Shown: positions 18,977 through 30,000 of the stretch, in pieces | How positions within the stretch are numbered: position 1 is the stretch's first letter | Layout: every line of letters begins with the position of its first letter | From: Triparma columacea | Lineage: Eukaryota > Sar > Bolidophyceae > Parmales > Triparmaceae | NCBI GenBank assembly: GCA_030267965.1 | Contig: BRYA01000239.1 | Location: forward strand, 13,624 to 52,873 | Reading direction: 5' to 3' | Length of the DNA: 39,250 nt | Position numbers and translations under genes: made by a program | The notes under the pieces: model-generated | Database searches by the model: none | The model's input: only the letters and a program-made list of their open reading frames with translations | What the model was told of the DNA's origin: nothing

Positions 18977-21494
18977 ATGTCAATCTTCTGCGTGTGCCTT
19001 AAGTGGCGGAACAAGGTGTACAACACCGAGATCCATGGCAAGGTTGGATTGGGCGAGGTTAGCCCAAAGGACCTCAAAATCCTGGAAGAAGAGCTCGAAA
19101 TCAACCGAGACACGGTAGCAGAGGACAAAGCTCGTATGCAAAGTTTCCAGAAAAACCTGAAGCGGTTTGAGACAATGCACAACATGAAGGAGCTCAAACT
19201 CAAGTAAGGCGGCTTCTGTTGTGGCACTAGGGGACCTTTTTAATCCCCTCCTCCGAACTTATGCTAACCTCCGCTTCGCCCCCCCCCCCCCTCCTCCCCT
19301 CCCGCCCCCCAACTCCTCAATCCTCAACAGGTTCGAGCACGCACTTGACATTGGAGTGGAGGCAGGGGACGCAAAGGAGCTAGCCGAGAAGACTGCCATG
19401 AAGAGGGGGTCCATCACATTCGATGTGACCCCGCAGTACCGCGAGATGAAGGCCTACCTCGACGATCCTTCCTGCCAAACTTACCTGGGAAAGTTCATGA
19501 AGCGCTGCTTCATGCAGGAGTCCCTCTTCTTTTGGATAGACATTAATGATTACGCGCTCATTCCCACCTCTGACTATAGGAAATGTAAGGCCCTCCAGCT
19601 CATCAAGAGGTACATCGCCCCTGGGGCTTCGATGGAGGTCGGCTTCCTCGAGGCGGATGTGGTGGAGAAGTACCTTCTCATAGAGCAGAAGTTGAGGGAG
19701 GGTCGGGAGCCTGACGAGACGCTCTTCGACAAGGCGTCGAATTCATGCTTCAGGGAAATGGTCGTTAACACTCTGGAGCCCTTCAAGAAGTCCCCGGAGT
19801 TCGAGGAGTGGAAGTTAAATCACCAGGAATCCCTCAAGGTTCTCGTGACTGATTTCGACTATATGGCGATTCTTGGACAGGGGGGCTTCGGCAGAGTGGT
19901 CCATGCGCGGAAGAAGACCACTGGAAAGCACTTTGCAATGAAGATTCAACCAAAATGCGCGCTTTATGCAGAGCACGGCGGCAACTTGGGAAGCCTCCAC
20001 ACCGAGAAGACAGTCTTCGCCAACTGTCAGCACCCCTTCATTGTGGACATGTGCTACGCTTTACAGACTGCAGAGCACGCAATTCTCGTTTTAGGGCTAG
20101 TGGACGGGGGCGACCTCAACGACTTGCTGTGGAACGCCCCCCACGGCAGGCTAGAGGAGTTCCACGCCAGGATATACACCGCTCAGATAGCAATGGCCTT
20201 ATCTCATCTTCACGAGGTCGGAATCATCTTCAGGGACCTTAAGCCCGAGAACGTCCTTATATGCGGACGGACGGGAAATACTAAACTGACAGACATGGGG
20301 TTGGCTGCACCCATTGTTGCCGTGGAAGCGAGAGAAGATCAGATCGTCCCGTCCACCAGCGCCTTGAACGACAAGTGGGATTTACAAGATACCAACGATA
20401 AAGAAGAGAACGAAAACGACGACAAAGAAGAGAGCGACGAGGAGGATGATATGGACAATACTGCCGCAGTAGCCTTGACCCAGGAAGAAATCGCATCCCT
20501 CGCAGATTTGTCTCTAGAGAGGTCACAAAATCCCGGCGAGATTTCTCCTAGGACATTAGGCGACGATGCTCTAGAAAGAAAGGGTATGAAGAGGGGAAGC
20601 ATGTTGGTGCGCTCGTCGAGGATGGACGAGCCTTCGACGATGCAGCTTCTCATTGAATTAGAAAGGAAGGCATCATGCCAAAGTAGTGGGCCTCCGAACG
20701 TAGAGGTCATCACCGCTGCCAAGAAGAAAATCAAGAGATTGAGCGTGGTAGGAACAAGGGGCTTCATGGCCCCCGAAATAATTAAACAGAAGCCCCTTGC
20801 GCGACCAGAGAGAACTGGCTACGACGAAGGAGTAGACTGGTTCGCGTTGGGGGTAACATCGTACATGATGCTCACGGGCGGGATTCCATTCTCGCCCGAT
20901 GAACCCACGGAACTGGACCCGCAAGTTGTATTAAAGGAGTTCCCTCGAGACGGCAAGGGGAGAATACGAAGACCAAGCGGGTTCGCCGCCCTGATGCAGA
21001 AGGTTAGGTTCCCTAGCTTCATGTCTCACTCGTCTTGCCACTTTTGCAAGGATCTCCTGCACATCCATCCCGAGGAAAGGCTCGGGTCCAAAAATGGCAT
21101 CAAGGACATTCAAAACCACGACTGGATGGCAAGGTTGGAGAAGGATCCGACGCAGAAAGATCTCACCCTCAACAATAAGGAGTATTCTGCGTGTACCCTC
21201 CCAACGCTTGATTTTGAGAAGCTCATGGCCCTTGAGTACGAAATTCCTCATTGGGTTTATGTCACCGAGAGGACAGAAACGCTGAAGAAGCTGTACGCAA
21301 AAGATACGACTCCCAAGTACAACCACTACGACCACATGATGGCAACCTTCGCGGTGAGAAACCCTAATGATCCTATTGAGTGGAACGAAACTCCCAAGAG
21401 TCACGAGCAGGAAGTCTTCGAGAGCTGGGACTTCATGTCTTATGCTGCACTTAAGGACGAGATGTCATGCATCGATGAGGTGCAAAGTCCCTGA
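18977..21494 (+). CDS. GRK-like kinase: RGS-homology plus AGC kinase domain
   Basis: Exons 18977-19203 and 19331-21494 encode 796 aa. A coiled N-terminus (about 1-100) leads into an RGS-homology domain (about 106-236: YLDDPSCQTYLGKFMKRCFMQESLFFWIDI), directly followed by an AGC kinase, the order of G-protein-coupled receptor kinases. Kinase motifs: GQGGFG (about 258), FAMK with catalytic Lys280, FRDLKPEN (Phe for the usual Tyr before RD), TDMG in place of DFG (animal GRKs have DLG), GFMAPE, DWFALGVTSYMMLTGGIPF and HPEERLG. About 145 extra residues lie between DMG and APE: an acidic stretch, then basic-site serines KRGS, RKAS and KRLS, possible autophosphorylation or autoinhibitory sites. The C-tail contains FAVRNPNDPIEWNE, without an obvious AGC hydrophobic motif. 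No PH or prenylation motif is seen. It probably phosphorylates activated receptors or other membrane proteins. Confidence 0.88.
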
Positions 21495-21579
21495 GGGGGG
21501 TAACATTACGAAGGATCAATAATGTTGAATGTATTGAAAGGATTTTATTTCGTCGTTCCGCGTTACGCATGAATATAGA

Positions 21580-21864
21580 TTGCCAGCCCCTGCTCCTCTA
21601 CTTGGGGGGGAGGGGGAAAACGCGGTCGCCGGGAGCCTCACCTTTATCGACCTTCTTGCTATAGGCATAGGTGGCACAATTGGGTCAGGAGTTTTTGTTC
21701 TGACTGGGGATGTCCAGCCTATTGCTGGACCGTCCGCTATCTTGTCTTGGATACTTGCCGGCCTCACCTGCCTGTTGTCAGCGTTCTCATATATGAGTGT
21801 TAATTCATCGGGGGAGGGAGAGATGGTTTTTGGGAAGAGAGGAGGAGATTATATATTACGCTAA
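21580..21864 (+). pseudogene. N-terminal fragment of an APC-superfamily (cationic) amino-acid permease
   Basis: About 90 codons read LTFIDLLAIGIGGTIGSGVFVLTG...AGPSAILSWILAGLTCLLSAFSYM, which is TM1-TM2 of CAT/SLC7-type permeases (family: G.GAIIGAGIFVLTG...AGPA..LS). There is no ATG in frame before the match, and after SYM the frame leaves the family pattern and stops, where a complete permease needs about 400 more residues. The rest of the permease is not found downstream. It lies 85 bp after the GRK-like gene's stop, between two unrelated genes. It is best seen as a decayed or partial duplicate; a real short exon joined to something unseen is less likely. Confidence 0.7.
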
Positions 21865-22004
21865 CAACAATTCACCTCTTGATGTTTTTGAAAAATAAAA
21901 TAAGAGTAGTGTGCATTCGTTGCTAGTTATTTTCGTTTTTACGTTTCACCTCTTAATCCCTCGTCGAATGTTCCCCTTCCCCCTTCCCCCTTCCCCCTTC
22001 CCCC
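21865..22004. repeat. gap with a (TTCCCCC)n tract ending at the next gene's stop codon
   Basis: Positions 21971-22004 hold five tandem copies of TTCCCC(C). They end immediately at the stop codon of the minus-strand gene (22005-22007), so they form the first bases of its 3' UTR as GGGGGAA repeats on the sense strand. The remainder of this gap is AT-rich, with no gene seen. Confidence 0.85.
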
Positions 22005-23525
22005 TTACGCCTTCTTCCATGGAGACCACCAATAGTAGAAACCCTCCCCTCTCCTGACGCTCTTTAAGTAAACATTCATTACCTTAGAACAATCCATCAC
22101 GAAGCCACACACGGAGCGGATCCCATCAGCGTGCTCACACTGACACAATGAGAACTGGTGACGCTCACCTAGCATCGCCGCTAGGCACACTCGCCCCCGC
22201 CCAATTAGACGAAACTCCCCATCCTTGTCAACATATTCGATCGCTTCTCTTGACCGTGTTTGTCGGTTGTTCTTGACAAAGACGAGGTCAAGTTTGGGGT
22301 TCTCAGGGTTGGATGTGTGCACCTCTCCTACACAACATTCCTTCAGACAGTCGCGCGTTGCGATTATGTTCTTATCCTCCTCATCACTTAGTATGTCTAC
22401 AAAGATCTCCCCCTTTCCGTAGAGCTCAACTGTCTTCAGAGTAAACTCGTAACCCAGCTCCGAATCCGACTTGCCGCGGGCGTCCGAGACGCACATCGGG
22501 TACGTGAATGACGAACCCTCGGTTGCGCAGACCCACATTTCCCCAGGCTTGTTGTTGATAGCCTTCCCCATGTATGTTACAACATTATTCTCGTTGTCTA
22601 GTATGGCATCTTTCTTGAGCTTCATGCACCCTTCTCTAACTCTCTCCACAGTTCCTTCTGGCGACCCTGCAGCCCATATGTAGTGAGTCACCGTCTCAAA
22701 TACGTTTTCAATGTCCTGCAAGGGAGTCCCAGCCTCTTGGGCTTGGTATATTAGTGCATGTTGTTCATGTAGGAGTGAAGAGAGATTGTACTCTTTGCTG
22801 AGGTGGGTGTGAAGGATATCGGCTGTCATGTTCTTCGAAGGAGAGACTTGGAATAGCGTCGTGTCCTCTGTGTTGCTCCCCGCCTCGGGGAGGCTCTTGA
22901 GGAGGTTCAAGAACTCGCTTGATTTGCGAGTGGGAAAGGGCTGGATCCCTGCTTCGATGCTCGTAAAAAACTCCAAATGTGCACCACGCAAGGGTTGCTT
23001 AGTCTGTGACGTGTAGAGTGCATCCTCCATTGCACCTTGGCCCGCCTCTCTTATTGTAGCGAAAGATGAATCACAACGCTGGTTTCCTGTCTCAATGTCC
23101 CATTCCTCTATTCTAGATTTGAGGTAATTGAGCTCACCTTTCACCGGAGCTTCAGGGTTGTACTTTTTGTAGGTATAGAAGTCTTGGACGCTTCCCTCTC
23201 TAACGTCGGTTAGGTGCTGACGCATCTCGTGAACATTCAAGTTCCCTCTTCCCCCACCTAGAGCTTTCTGGCTGTCTCGCGTGATGCGGTCAAGCCTCTC
23301 TGCGTTAGCCCTCTCCGCATCAGAAGCAGGTGGCGAGGACTTCTTGCGCTTGCGGGTCTCGCGAAGGGCGACGGTTGGGAAAGGGAGGGGAGAGGAGGAG
23401 GGAGGGGAGGAGGGAGGGGAGGAGGTAGAGGAGGTGAGAGGGAGGGGAGAGGAGGAATTTTTTCGGGGAGTTTTTGATGAGGAGGAGGAAGATGTGGTGT
23501 CTGAATGTTGTTTCTTTGGAGGCAT
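22005..23525 (-). CDS. unrecognised 506-aa protein with Ser/Pro-rich head
   Basis: I do not recognise this family. The single-exon gene encodes a low-complexity, basic Ser/Pro head (about 1-60, from a purine/pyrimidine-skewed repeat tract) and a basic RKRKKSS cluster that could be a nuclear localisation signal. About 430 residues of ordinary globular composition follow, with no membrane segment. The C-terminal half (about 270-500) alternates strands and loops (for example MWVCATEGSSFTYPMCVSDARG, ELYGKGEIFVDILSDEEDKN, GRGRVCLAAMLGERHQFSLCQCEH, CGFVMDCSKVMNVYLKSV); a START-like lipid-binding fold is conceivable but not shown. Eleven or so cysteines cluster in that half. Its first codon is about 90 bp from one copy of a 93-bp direct repeat. 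Confidence 0.6.
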   Translation of the reverse strand: MPPKKQHSDTTSSSSSSKTPRKNSSSPLPLTSSTSSPPSSPPSSSPLPFPTVALRETRKRKKSSPPASDAERANAERLDRITRDSQKALGGGRGNLNVHEMRQHLTDVREGSVQDFYTYKKYNPEAPVKGELNYLKSRIEEWDIETGNQRCDSSFATIREAGQGAMEDALYTSQTKQPLRGAHLEFFTSIEAGIQPFPTRKSSEFLNLLKSLPEAGSNTEDTTLFQVSPSKNMTADILHTHLSKEYNLSSLLHEQHALIYQAQEAGTPLQDIENVFETVTHYIWAAGSPEGTVERVREGCMKLKKDAILDNENNVVTYMGKAINNKPGEMWVCATEGSSFTYPMCVSDARGKSDSELGYEFTLKTVELYGKGEIFVDILSDEEDKNIIATRDCLKECCVGEVHTSNPENPKLDLVFVKNNRQTRSREAIEYVDKDGEFRLIGRGRVCLAAMLGERHQFSLCQCEHADGIRSVCGFVMDCSKVMNVYLKSVRRGEGFYYWWSPWKKA

Positions 23526-23614
23526 GATGAGACTGCTGGGGAATTAGGAGGGTTAGTGTGTGTGTGTGTGTGTGTGGTGTGATGGAGTAAGAACATGGGA
23601 GAGAGATTGTGAGA

Positions 23615-23707
23615 AATCGACCTCGATCGAAGAGGGGAAATAACTTGAACCTGACGTGAATAGGAGATAAAAACCAACAATAGGACAAATAATAACTAGT
23701 GAAAGCC
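23615..23707. repeat. 93-bp direct repeat, copy 1
   Basis: This copy shares with 23774-23866 the blocks GAAGAGGGGAAATAACTTGAA, AATAGGAGATAAAAA and GTGAAAGCC at a constant offset of 159 bp, with roughly a dozen substitutions and no net gap. It lies upstream of the minus-strand gene that starts at 23525. Confidence 0.88.
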
Positions 23708-23773
23708 TTAAAAAAGTCCGAAAGTAGTATTATCTCATCGGTAAGACAAGAATTCAACCCCAATGAATACTGG

Positions 23774-23866
23774 AGTCGACCGCGATTGAAGAGGGGAAAT
23801 AACTTGAATTTGACGCGAATAGGAGATAAAAATCAACAATACGACAGATAACAACTTGTGAAAGCC
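23774..23866. repeat. 93-bp direct repeat, copy 2
   Basis: This is the second copy of the element at 23615-23707, separated from it by 66 bp of unrelated sequence. Substitutions are scattered along the unit, so the duplication is not recent. Confidence 0.88.
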
Positions 23867-24032
23867 ATAACAAGGGTTATTATTGTCATTGTAGTCCCTC
23901 CTTACCTTATTTCAAAAGCAAGTATTATGTTGTGGATGCCACACACTTAGGGAAAAGAAAAGAAGCTGTTTTGAGGGTAAACTAAAAGGTTGCTCAGCAA
24001 GTGACCACCCTCAGCACCCGATGTTTTATCCA

Positions 24033-24061
24033 GGATACTCATTTTACCGGGGCGAGTATCC
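24033..24061. repeat. perfect 8-bp inverted repeat (hairpin)
   Basis: GGATACTC at 24033-24040 and GAGTATCC at 24054-24061 are exact reverse complements around a 13-nt GC-rich loop. No U-tract follows, so it is not a simple terminator; it may be a protein-binding site or an RNA hairpin, or chance. Confidence 0.5.
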
Positions 24062-24340
24062 ATACCTACAGCCCATTCATCTCAAACTCATCTCCTTATG
24101 AGAAACTCCCGTCGTTGGGGTCCCTTTCATTTAACCCTTCTTGTAGTGTCATAAGAGTCCATTAGTAATGGACACGTGCTTAAGACGAAGAAGATCAATG
24201 AGTAGGCGAAATTGGACGGTGATGTTAGGAGGGAATTGCTGTTTGAGGATTTACTTGGGTCGGTTAGTCCAAGTTAGGTCCTAGGTCCTAGGAAATCCAG
24301 TGTCCCCCGGTGATTCGCAATTTTTGTTTTGTTTTCCACA

Positions 24341-26979
24341 ATGCCGAGTGCACCCTTTGGAATTTTGTTGACCGGATATCTGTATAAGTGAGTGCAAACG
24401 GGGACATGCGCGGCGCCTCAGACCGTCTGAGCCCCCTCCTGCTCAAGACAGCCCCCCCATCCCTGTGGATCTTGTTGAGTCTTAGTTTGCCGCAAACATG
24501 GTGGTCTCACCCTTTCTCACTCGTAACAACTAAACAGACAGACGTCTCGAAAGATGACCCGCGGCTGGGAGCGGAGATTTACCGTTCTAACCAAAGTTGG
24601 TGAGGAAAAATCACAACCCCCCAACAGACCGAAATGGTTGCCCTGTGTCATGCAAGTTTTTGAAGTTTCTGACTCCTGTTCGCACCCCCCCCTTCCCCCG
24701 TAATATAGGAATGCATTGGTTCAGGCGTACCGAAGGCTACGATATGTTTGGAGAGGAGACGGGACAAATTAGCCTCACAGATATTACCTCTGTTGGACCA
24801 AAGGAGGAGGTAAGCAGTCGGAAGGGGGTAGCCATTAGAAAGTAGATACATGTTAGTCGCTGTAATATCGTCTCACTCTGCCCTCCTCTCCTCTCCTCTT
24901 CTCCTCAGACTATGACATCCACTGAGGCCTCCCAACTCTTTGATGTTGTTGATGAGGACGGCAACCCCTCGCCAAAATCTTCTCCAAAGAGCAGCAGCAC
25001 TAGCAGCGAGAAGGTCACAATTTATTCCTTCAAAATCAAGACCAAGGACGGGTACTCCCGAACATTCAGGTGCTCAAGGGAGGAGGAGCGCGAAAGGTGG
25101 ATTGAAGCAATCACGATGACCATAGCTCAAATTCAATTCGAGACTGAGAAGCGAGCAAATACTCCGCCCGAAGAACGTGCTCTGGAACTCGAGAGGAAGG
25201 AGTCTATTAGTAACGTAGACTTCGCCCCCGTTGGCAGCCCCTTCAAGAAGCCCAAATTCTTGTACCATTCTGAAATGGGAGGCTCTTGCTGGGGCGGAGC
25301 ATGCGCCCCTTCGCCAACCTTAATCAGTTGCAGCGGCAGAGTAGTGAAGAGCTTCAATAGCAACGACGCTCCTTGGGGGGAGGCGGGGGCTGTCCAGGTT
25401 TCTGTTGGAGAAAAGGACGCTGTCAGTATCTATCTTACCAACGGAGCAAAGTGCAGCATCGACTACAGCAGAATAGATGAGATGGCGGCCCTAAACACGA
25501 GCTCGGAGGGCAAGGAATACGAGGGCATCAAGCTCGAAGGCGAGAAGGTGGATGTTATGGGGTACAAGTATTCAGGGGACCCCCTTCTCGTTTGCAGGGT
25601 TACAGTCGCGGCAGTACGCAAGCCCAAGGCCAGTAGTTCCGCCGCCTCTGGTTCCGCAAATGGATCCAACAGCCTCCTCACCACAGCCGCAACTTTGGCT
25701 CTTCAGCCAATGGCTTTGATGGCTGCTTCCGTTCTCAGCTCCTCTTCTTCAGGTTTCTTTTCGCCCTTTTCTTCATACTTTCCTTCGTTATCCACGGAGC
25801 AAGGGTTCGTCATTTGCCTTCTCTTCAACGCAGTTCCTTTCCTTCCCTACGCCGTGACCACCCTTTTTGCCAAGAAGCCAAAGGCAAAGACCTTCGACAT
25901 CGTCTTGCAGAGCTACGAGGAGAGCGAGGCTTACATCCATTCTGATGATCTGGAGAAGCCAGTGCCTGGCAGGTTCATCCAGGGCACAAAAAAAGACCCG
26001 CCAGGAACAGCTGAGAAGCGCTGGGCTGCCACTATGGCGTGGAGGAAGAGGGAAAATATTGACACCATCTGTCTCGAGCCCCACCCTTACTACAACGAGA
26101 TCAAGAGGTGCTACCCCCACTTCTACTGCGGCCTAGACTTGACTGGGAAGCAGATATGTTACTACGAGAGACCGGGATTCTTGGACCTCAAGAGACTCAC
26201 GGAGATTGGTGTTCCGACCATGGGTAAGAAGAATGGAGGAAAGACGAAAGACGACTGATTTACACACAGATCTAACCCCCCTGCCCCCCCTCCCCCCTCA
26301 ACCCCCCACAGTTAGACACTACACCTGGCAAAACGAATTCTGCTGGATGTACATGAGCACCTGCAAAGAGGACACGAGGTCTTTGAGCGGAATAGATGTC
26401 CAGAACGTAGGCTTATACGACCTCAAAGGTGTCGTGAAGGAGTTCTTGGCCGCCATCAGCAAAGTCAGCGGGGAGCACTATCCCGAGCGAGCTGGCAAGA
26501 TCATCATCTTGAATGCACCTGGATGGTTCTCAATGCTCTGGAACATAATCAAGCTTGGTGTCGATCCAAATACCCAGAAGAAGGTCTTCATCCTTAGTGA
26601 GAGCGCAGCCAAAAAGAGGATGAAGGAGCTAATCCCTCACGAGGCTGTCCCCAAGGAATACGGAGGAGGGGCAGCGTTCGCAAATGACGCTCCAACAGTC
26701 GAGAAAGATTTCCCCGGGCCTCTCGGAAAGGAGAAGGAGACCGCCAGGTTCTGCAGTTACTACGAAGTGGCCATGAACGACTACGTGAGGAGGCTGAACT
26801 CGAAACAGAAGCTGCCTATGCCCTCGGAGTTTGCCTGGGAGAGAGAAGACAGAGTAATGGGCAAGGAGGAGTACCTTGCCGCCTATGAGCACGGCTGGGA
26901 ACCCTTCGAATCGCAGCTGCATCTTCCCAGAGACAAGTGGGATCCTAACGGTTGGCCTGGCATGCTGTTCAAAAACTGA
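24341..26979 (+). CDS. PH domain plus CRAL-TRIO (Sec14-like) lipid-transfer protein
   Basis: Sec14-type domains exchange phosphoinositides and other lipids between membranes; PH domains bind phosphoinositides. Five exons (24341-24387, 24538-24599, 24709-24809, 24909-26223, 26312-26979) encode 730 aa. The first four assemble a PH domain that is not visible in any single ORF: GYLYKQTSRKMTRGWERRFTVL, then MHWFRRTEGYDMFGEETGQISLTDI, and finally YSFKIKTKDGYSRTFRCSREEERERWIEAI with its invariant Trp (residues about 11-130). A linker follows, with a hydrophobic Ser/Phe-rich stretch ending in FVICLLFNAVPFLPYAVTTLF, a possible membrane hairpin. The CRAL-TRIO domain spans about 470-670: DVQNVGLYDLKG, KIIILNAPGWFSMLWNIIK, KKVFIL and ELIPHEAVPKEYGGG. 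A final exon tail follows. Convergent with the PH-TPR gene (111 bp apart). Confidence 0.85.
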
Positions 26980-27090
26980 GAGGGTTTGGTTGGTTTGGCT
27001 TGAAGAGAGGTTGGTAAAAAGTAATTTTGAGGAACACAAAGAAACGTTTAGAAACAACCCTGGTTCGCTTCAGAACACTTTTATGTTGTA

Positions 27091-30000
27091 TTATATGCTG
27101 TTGCTGGGGGTCAGCAATTGGCTGAACACCTGCAACTCCTTTTCGTACATCCGCGGCTTTCGTCGGTATACATCTATGAGCTTCTCAGCGTATGCCATCG
27201 CTTTTGCCCTCGTCTTTTCCGAAGCGCCAGGTGCCTCCGTCTTGCTCAATTTGAATAGGGCGGCGGTTAGGTTTTGCATTGCCAAAACGAGCTCAGCGTT
27301 TGTGGGGTGTTTTTTGGCATCAATTTTCTTCTCCTTTTTGGCTAGTACTTTACTATACAGCGCAACCTTCTCTGCGAGGTCCGTCGTGACCATTGCAAGG
27401 TTTGCCCTCAGAACGTTGGCAGCCTCTTCTAACTCAGCAAGTTCCTCTTGACTTTTGTTGTTGGCAGCCTTGCGGCCTCCGAACCCACCAAGTTGACTCC
27501 CCTGCTGGAGGAAAGGCTGCAATGAGCGAAGCATTATTGCAGAAGGATCGCGCGATTGAGTGATTGCAATTGATGAAGGCACCGGGCATCGAGAGGACCA
27601 AGTCAAATGCGTAGATCAGTTTGACGATCTTATTTTCTATCGCCGAATCTCACCTGTATACCCTTCAATGCCCGTCGATAACAACCCTCAGCCTCTTGGT
27701 CGCGATGCTGGGAAGCCAGTAGCATGCCAAGGTTGTTCATGACCATCACTGTGGAGGAGTGCTGCGGGCCGTACTGTCGATTAGATGCGAACGCGCCGGC
27801 GCACTCCTGCAGCGCCTTGGTTGCCCCGGCCACGTCGTTTTCCATCATCAGAGCAATTCCAAGGTTGTTGAGGCAAGACAATCTGGCCTTTAGCGCATCC
27901 ACCTCTTCATGCGTCCCCTTTGTTCGTTTATCGAACGCATCCAATGCCTCGTGGAGTGCAATAGCAGCCTCCGCGCTGTTGCCACTCTCTATTTGGGACT
28001 CTGCGTTTTGGTTTATGGCCTCAAGGAACTCGAGGGAGCCCTTTCCATGAGCTGCGACGAGGAACAAAGGCACGCGCGTTAGTGAGCTTGAATGGCAGGA
28101 GCATAAGTAGTCAAGCTCTTTTTCGCTTGAAGGTTGGTTCTCACCTTTCATTTCACCCTTTGTGACAAGGCTCTTGTACTTGGTGACCTTGTCCTTGAAG
28201 TGGGGACGGCATATCTTGACGAGGTGCTTAAGGGACGAGAGCGTGTCAGGGTGCGAGACGCCATAAACCTCCGTAAGTATCTCAACGTCCTTTTCGAAGT
28301 ATTCGATTGCTCTGCGTACATCCCCCTTCAGCTGGACGAGAACCCCGAGATTATGGTAGATGTTGGCGGTCTTGAGATCTTTAGCACCGACATTCTTGAT
28401 CAGTGCCTCAAGCGATCGGTTGTATGCCGCCTCAGCTTCGTCGTATTTTTTTATTTTTTTCAAGGTCAGCGCCATGGAGTTCACCGACTGAAGTGTCAGA
28501 GGGTGGGAACGCCCTAGGTGAAGCGCCCTCTTTTCCTCAACGAAGGAGAGAAGAGGCAATACCTTGGTCTCCATCATAGGGAGGTTTGCAATAGCAGAAT
28601 AGTGGCGCCTAAATACAGTTGCGAGGGCGAGGTCGAGAGATGCTTCATTCAGGTCCCGATCAATATTCTTCGAATGTTGTTCCTTCCGAAATCCTGCAGC
28701 GAGCCAAGCGAGAGTGGCGATTGAACGGGTTGTGTTAGTTAATGGTTGGTTAGTTAGCATCGCAACGAGTAATGCATTTCGCTCACCAATCTCTTTCACG
28801 TGGATGTACTCAATCTCTCTGATGTAAAAGGGGCGCAACTCAAGACTTTCTTTCCTCATTGTCGTGGCACACTTCATGTAGCACTCGTATCGAAACACGA
28901 GCTCTCTAAAAAGTTTGTCCTTCCCGATGAAGATTCTGTCGGAGTAGAGGCAAAGAGGAGTTTGTTGGTTTGACGCACTGTTGATGCACATCAACATGGA
29001 CTGGAGATGGAGATCGGCCTCAACAATGATCCTGCTCCCAGGCGTTGGGAGGTCAACCTCAAGGTAAAGAGCGACTACGGGGGTTGCGTTAGTGCGTGGC
29101 ATTCATTGTCGATAACTACACACACACCACATATTACTTGCATTCTCAGTCATCTCACCTCTTTTGTAGACAATCCCCTCGATCTCTCTCTGGGACTTCG
29201 AGTGGGGGGAAAAGTCATTTTCAAACTTGACGCAAGTCCACGAGACCGTCGAGGAGTCGGGCGTCTTGTTTGTACTTCCCGACGTGAGTAGGTTGAAAAT
29301 CTTCGCCATGGAAGAGGAGTTACCGCAGACGAAAGAGAGCTTGAAAATGTTGATGGCCTTGAGGTGGTCGCCCCCGTATTCATCAGCAACAATGCTTTGG
29401 ATCTCAGTGTCGTTGCTACGAAAGTTGAGGAACGACCCGGCATGATGGACTTTCCCAACTACGTGCTCACCGATAGAATATATGTGCTCCTTGAAGTCAT
29501 CGTAGCGGCTGCAAGGAGAAGCGAAGCGAGAAATGAATGAGCAAGGCGATGGCCGTACATGATAAGGTTAGTTAAAAAGAGTGTGTTCTTCGCTACTCTC
29601 TTCACGCTCATTCTCACCTCAAGAGATCCTGGAGGTCTGATCCTGTCCCTGCGTGGGTTGGGGTTCTTGCGGACGACTCCTGATCGCTTCCAATGGCCCC
29701 GATCTTGGTAACGTTCGCCTTGGCGAGCTTGTTGAGGTTGCTGTTGATCCACGAGAAGGACGACTCGAGCGTCGCAGCAGCGTAGATCACATTGCAGTCC
29801 GTGCACATGCGCACGGACTGCTTGATGGCGGCATACCAACTCGCCTCGTCTTCGGGGGTGTTGAAGGAAACGTAGAGTGTTCGAGTCTTGATTTCGGTTG
29901 CCTTCTTGGCTTTCGCCCAAAGCTTATTGGAAGGCTTCTTCGCGGTCATGGGGTTCAATGCAGAAGCCGCAATACTCGCGATGTCATTTTCGGGGACGTG

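Larger units (their letters stand above)
23526..24340. other. 815-bp gene-free interval with repeats between divergent genes
   Basis: This is the longest gap in the window. It contains a (GT)n stretch at 23552-23577, two imperfect direct repeats of about 93 bp (listed separately), and a perfect short inverted repeat at 24033-24061. Between about 24000 and 24160 the plus strand has one longish open stretch without similarity to a known family. Promoters of the unknown minus-strand gene and of the PH-CRAL-TRIO gene should lie at its two ends. Confidence 0.5.
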
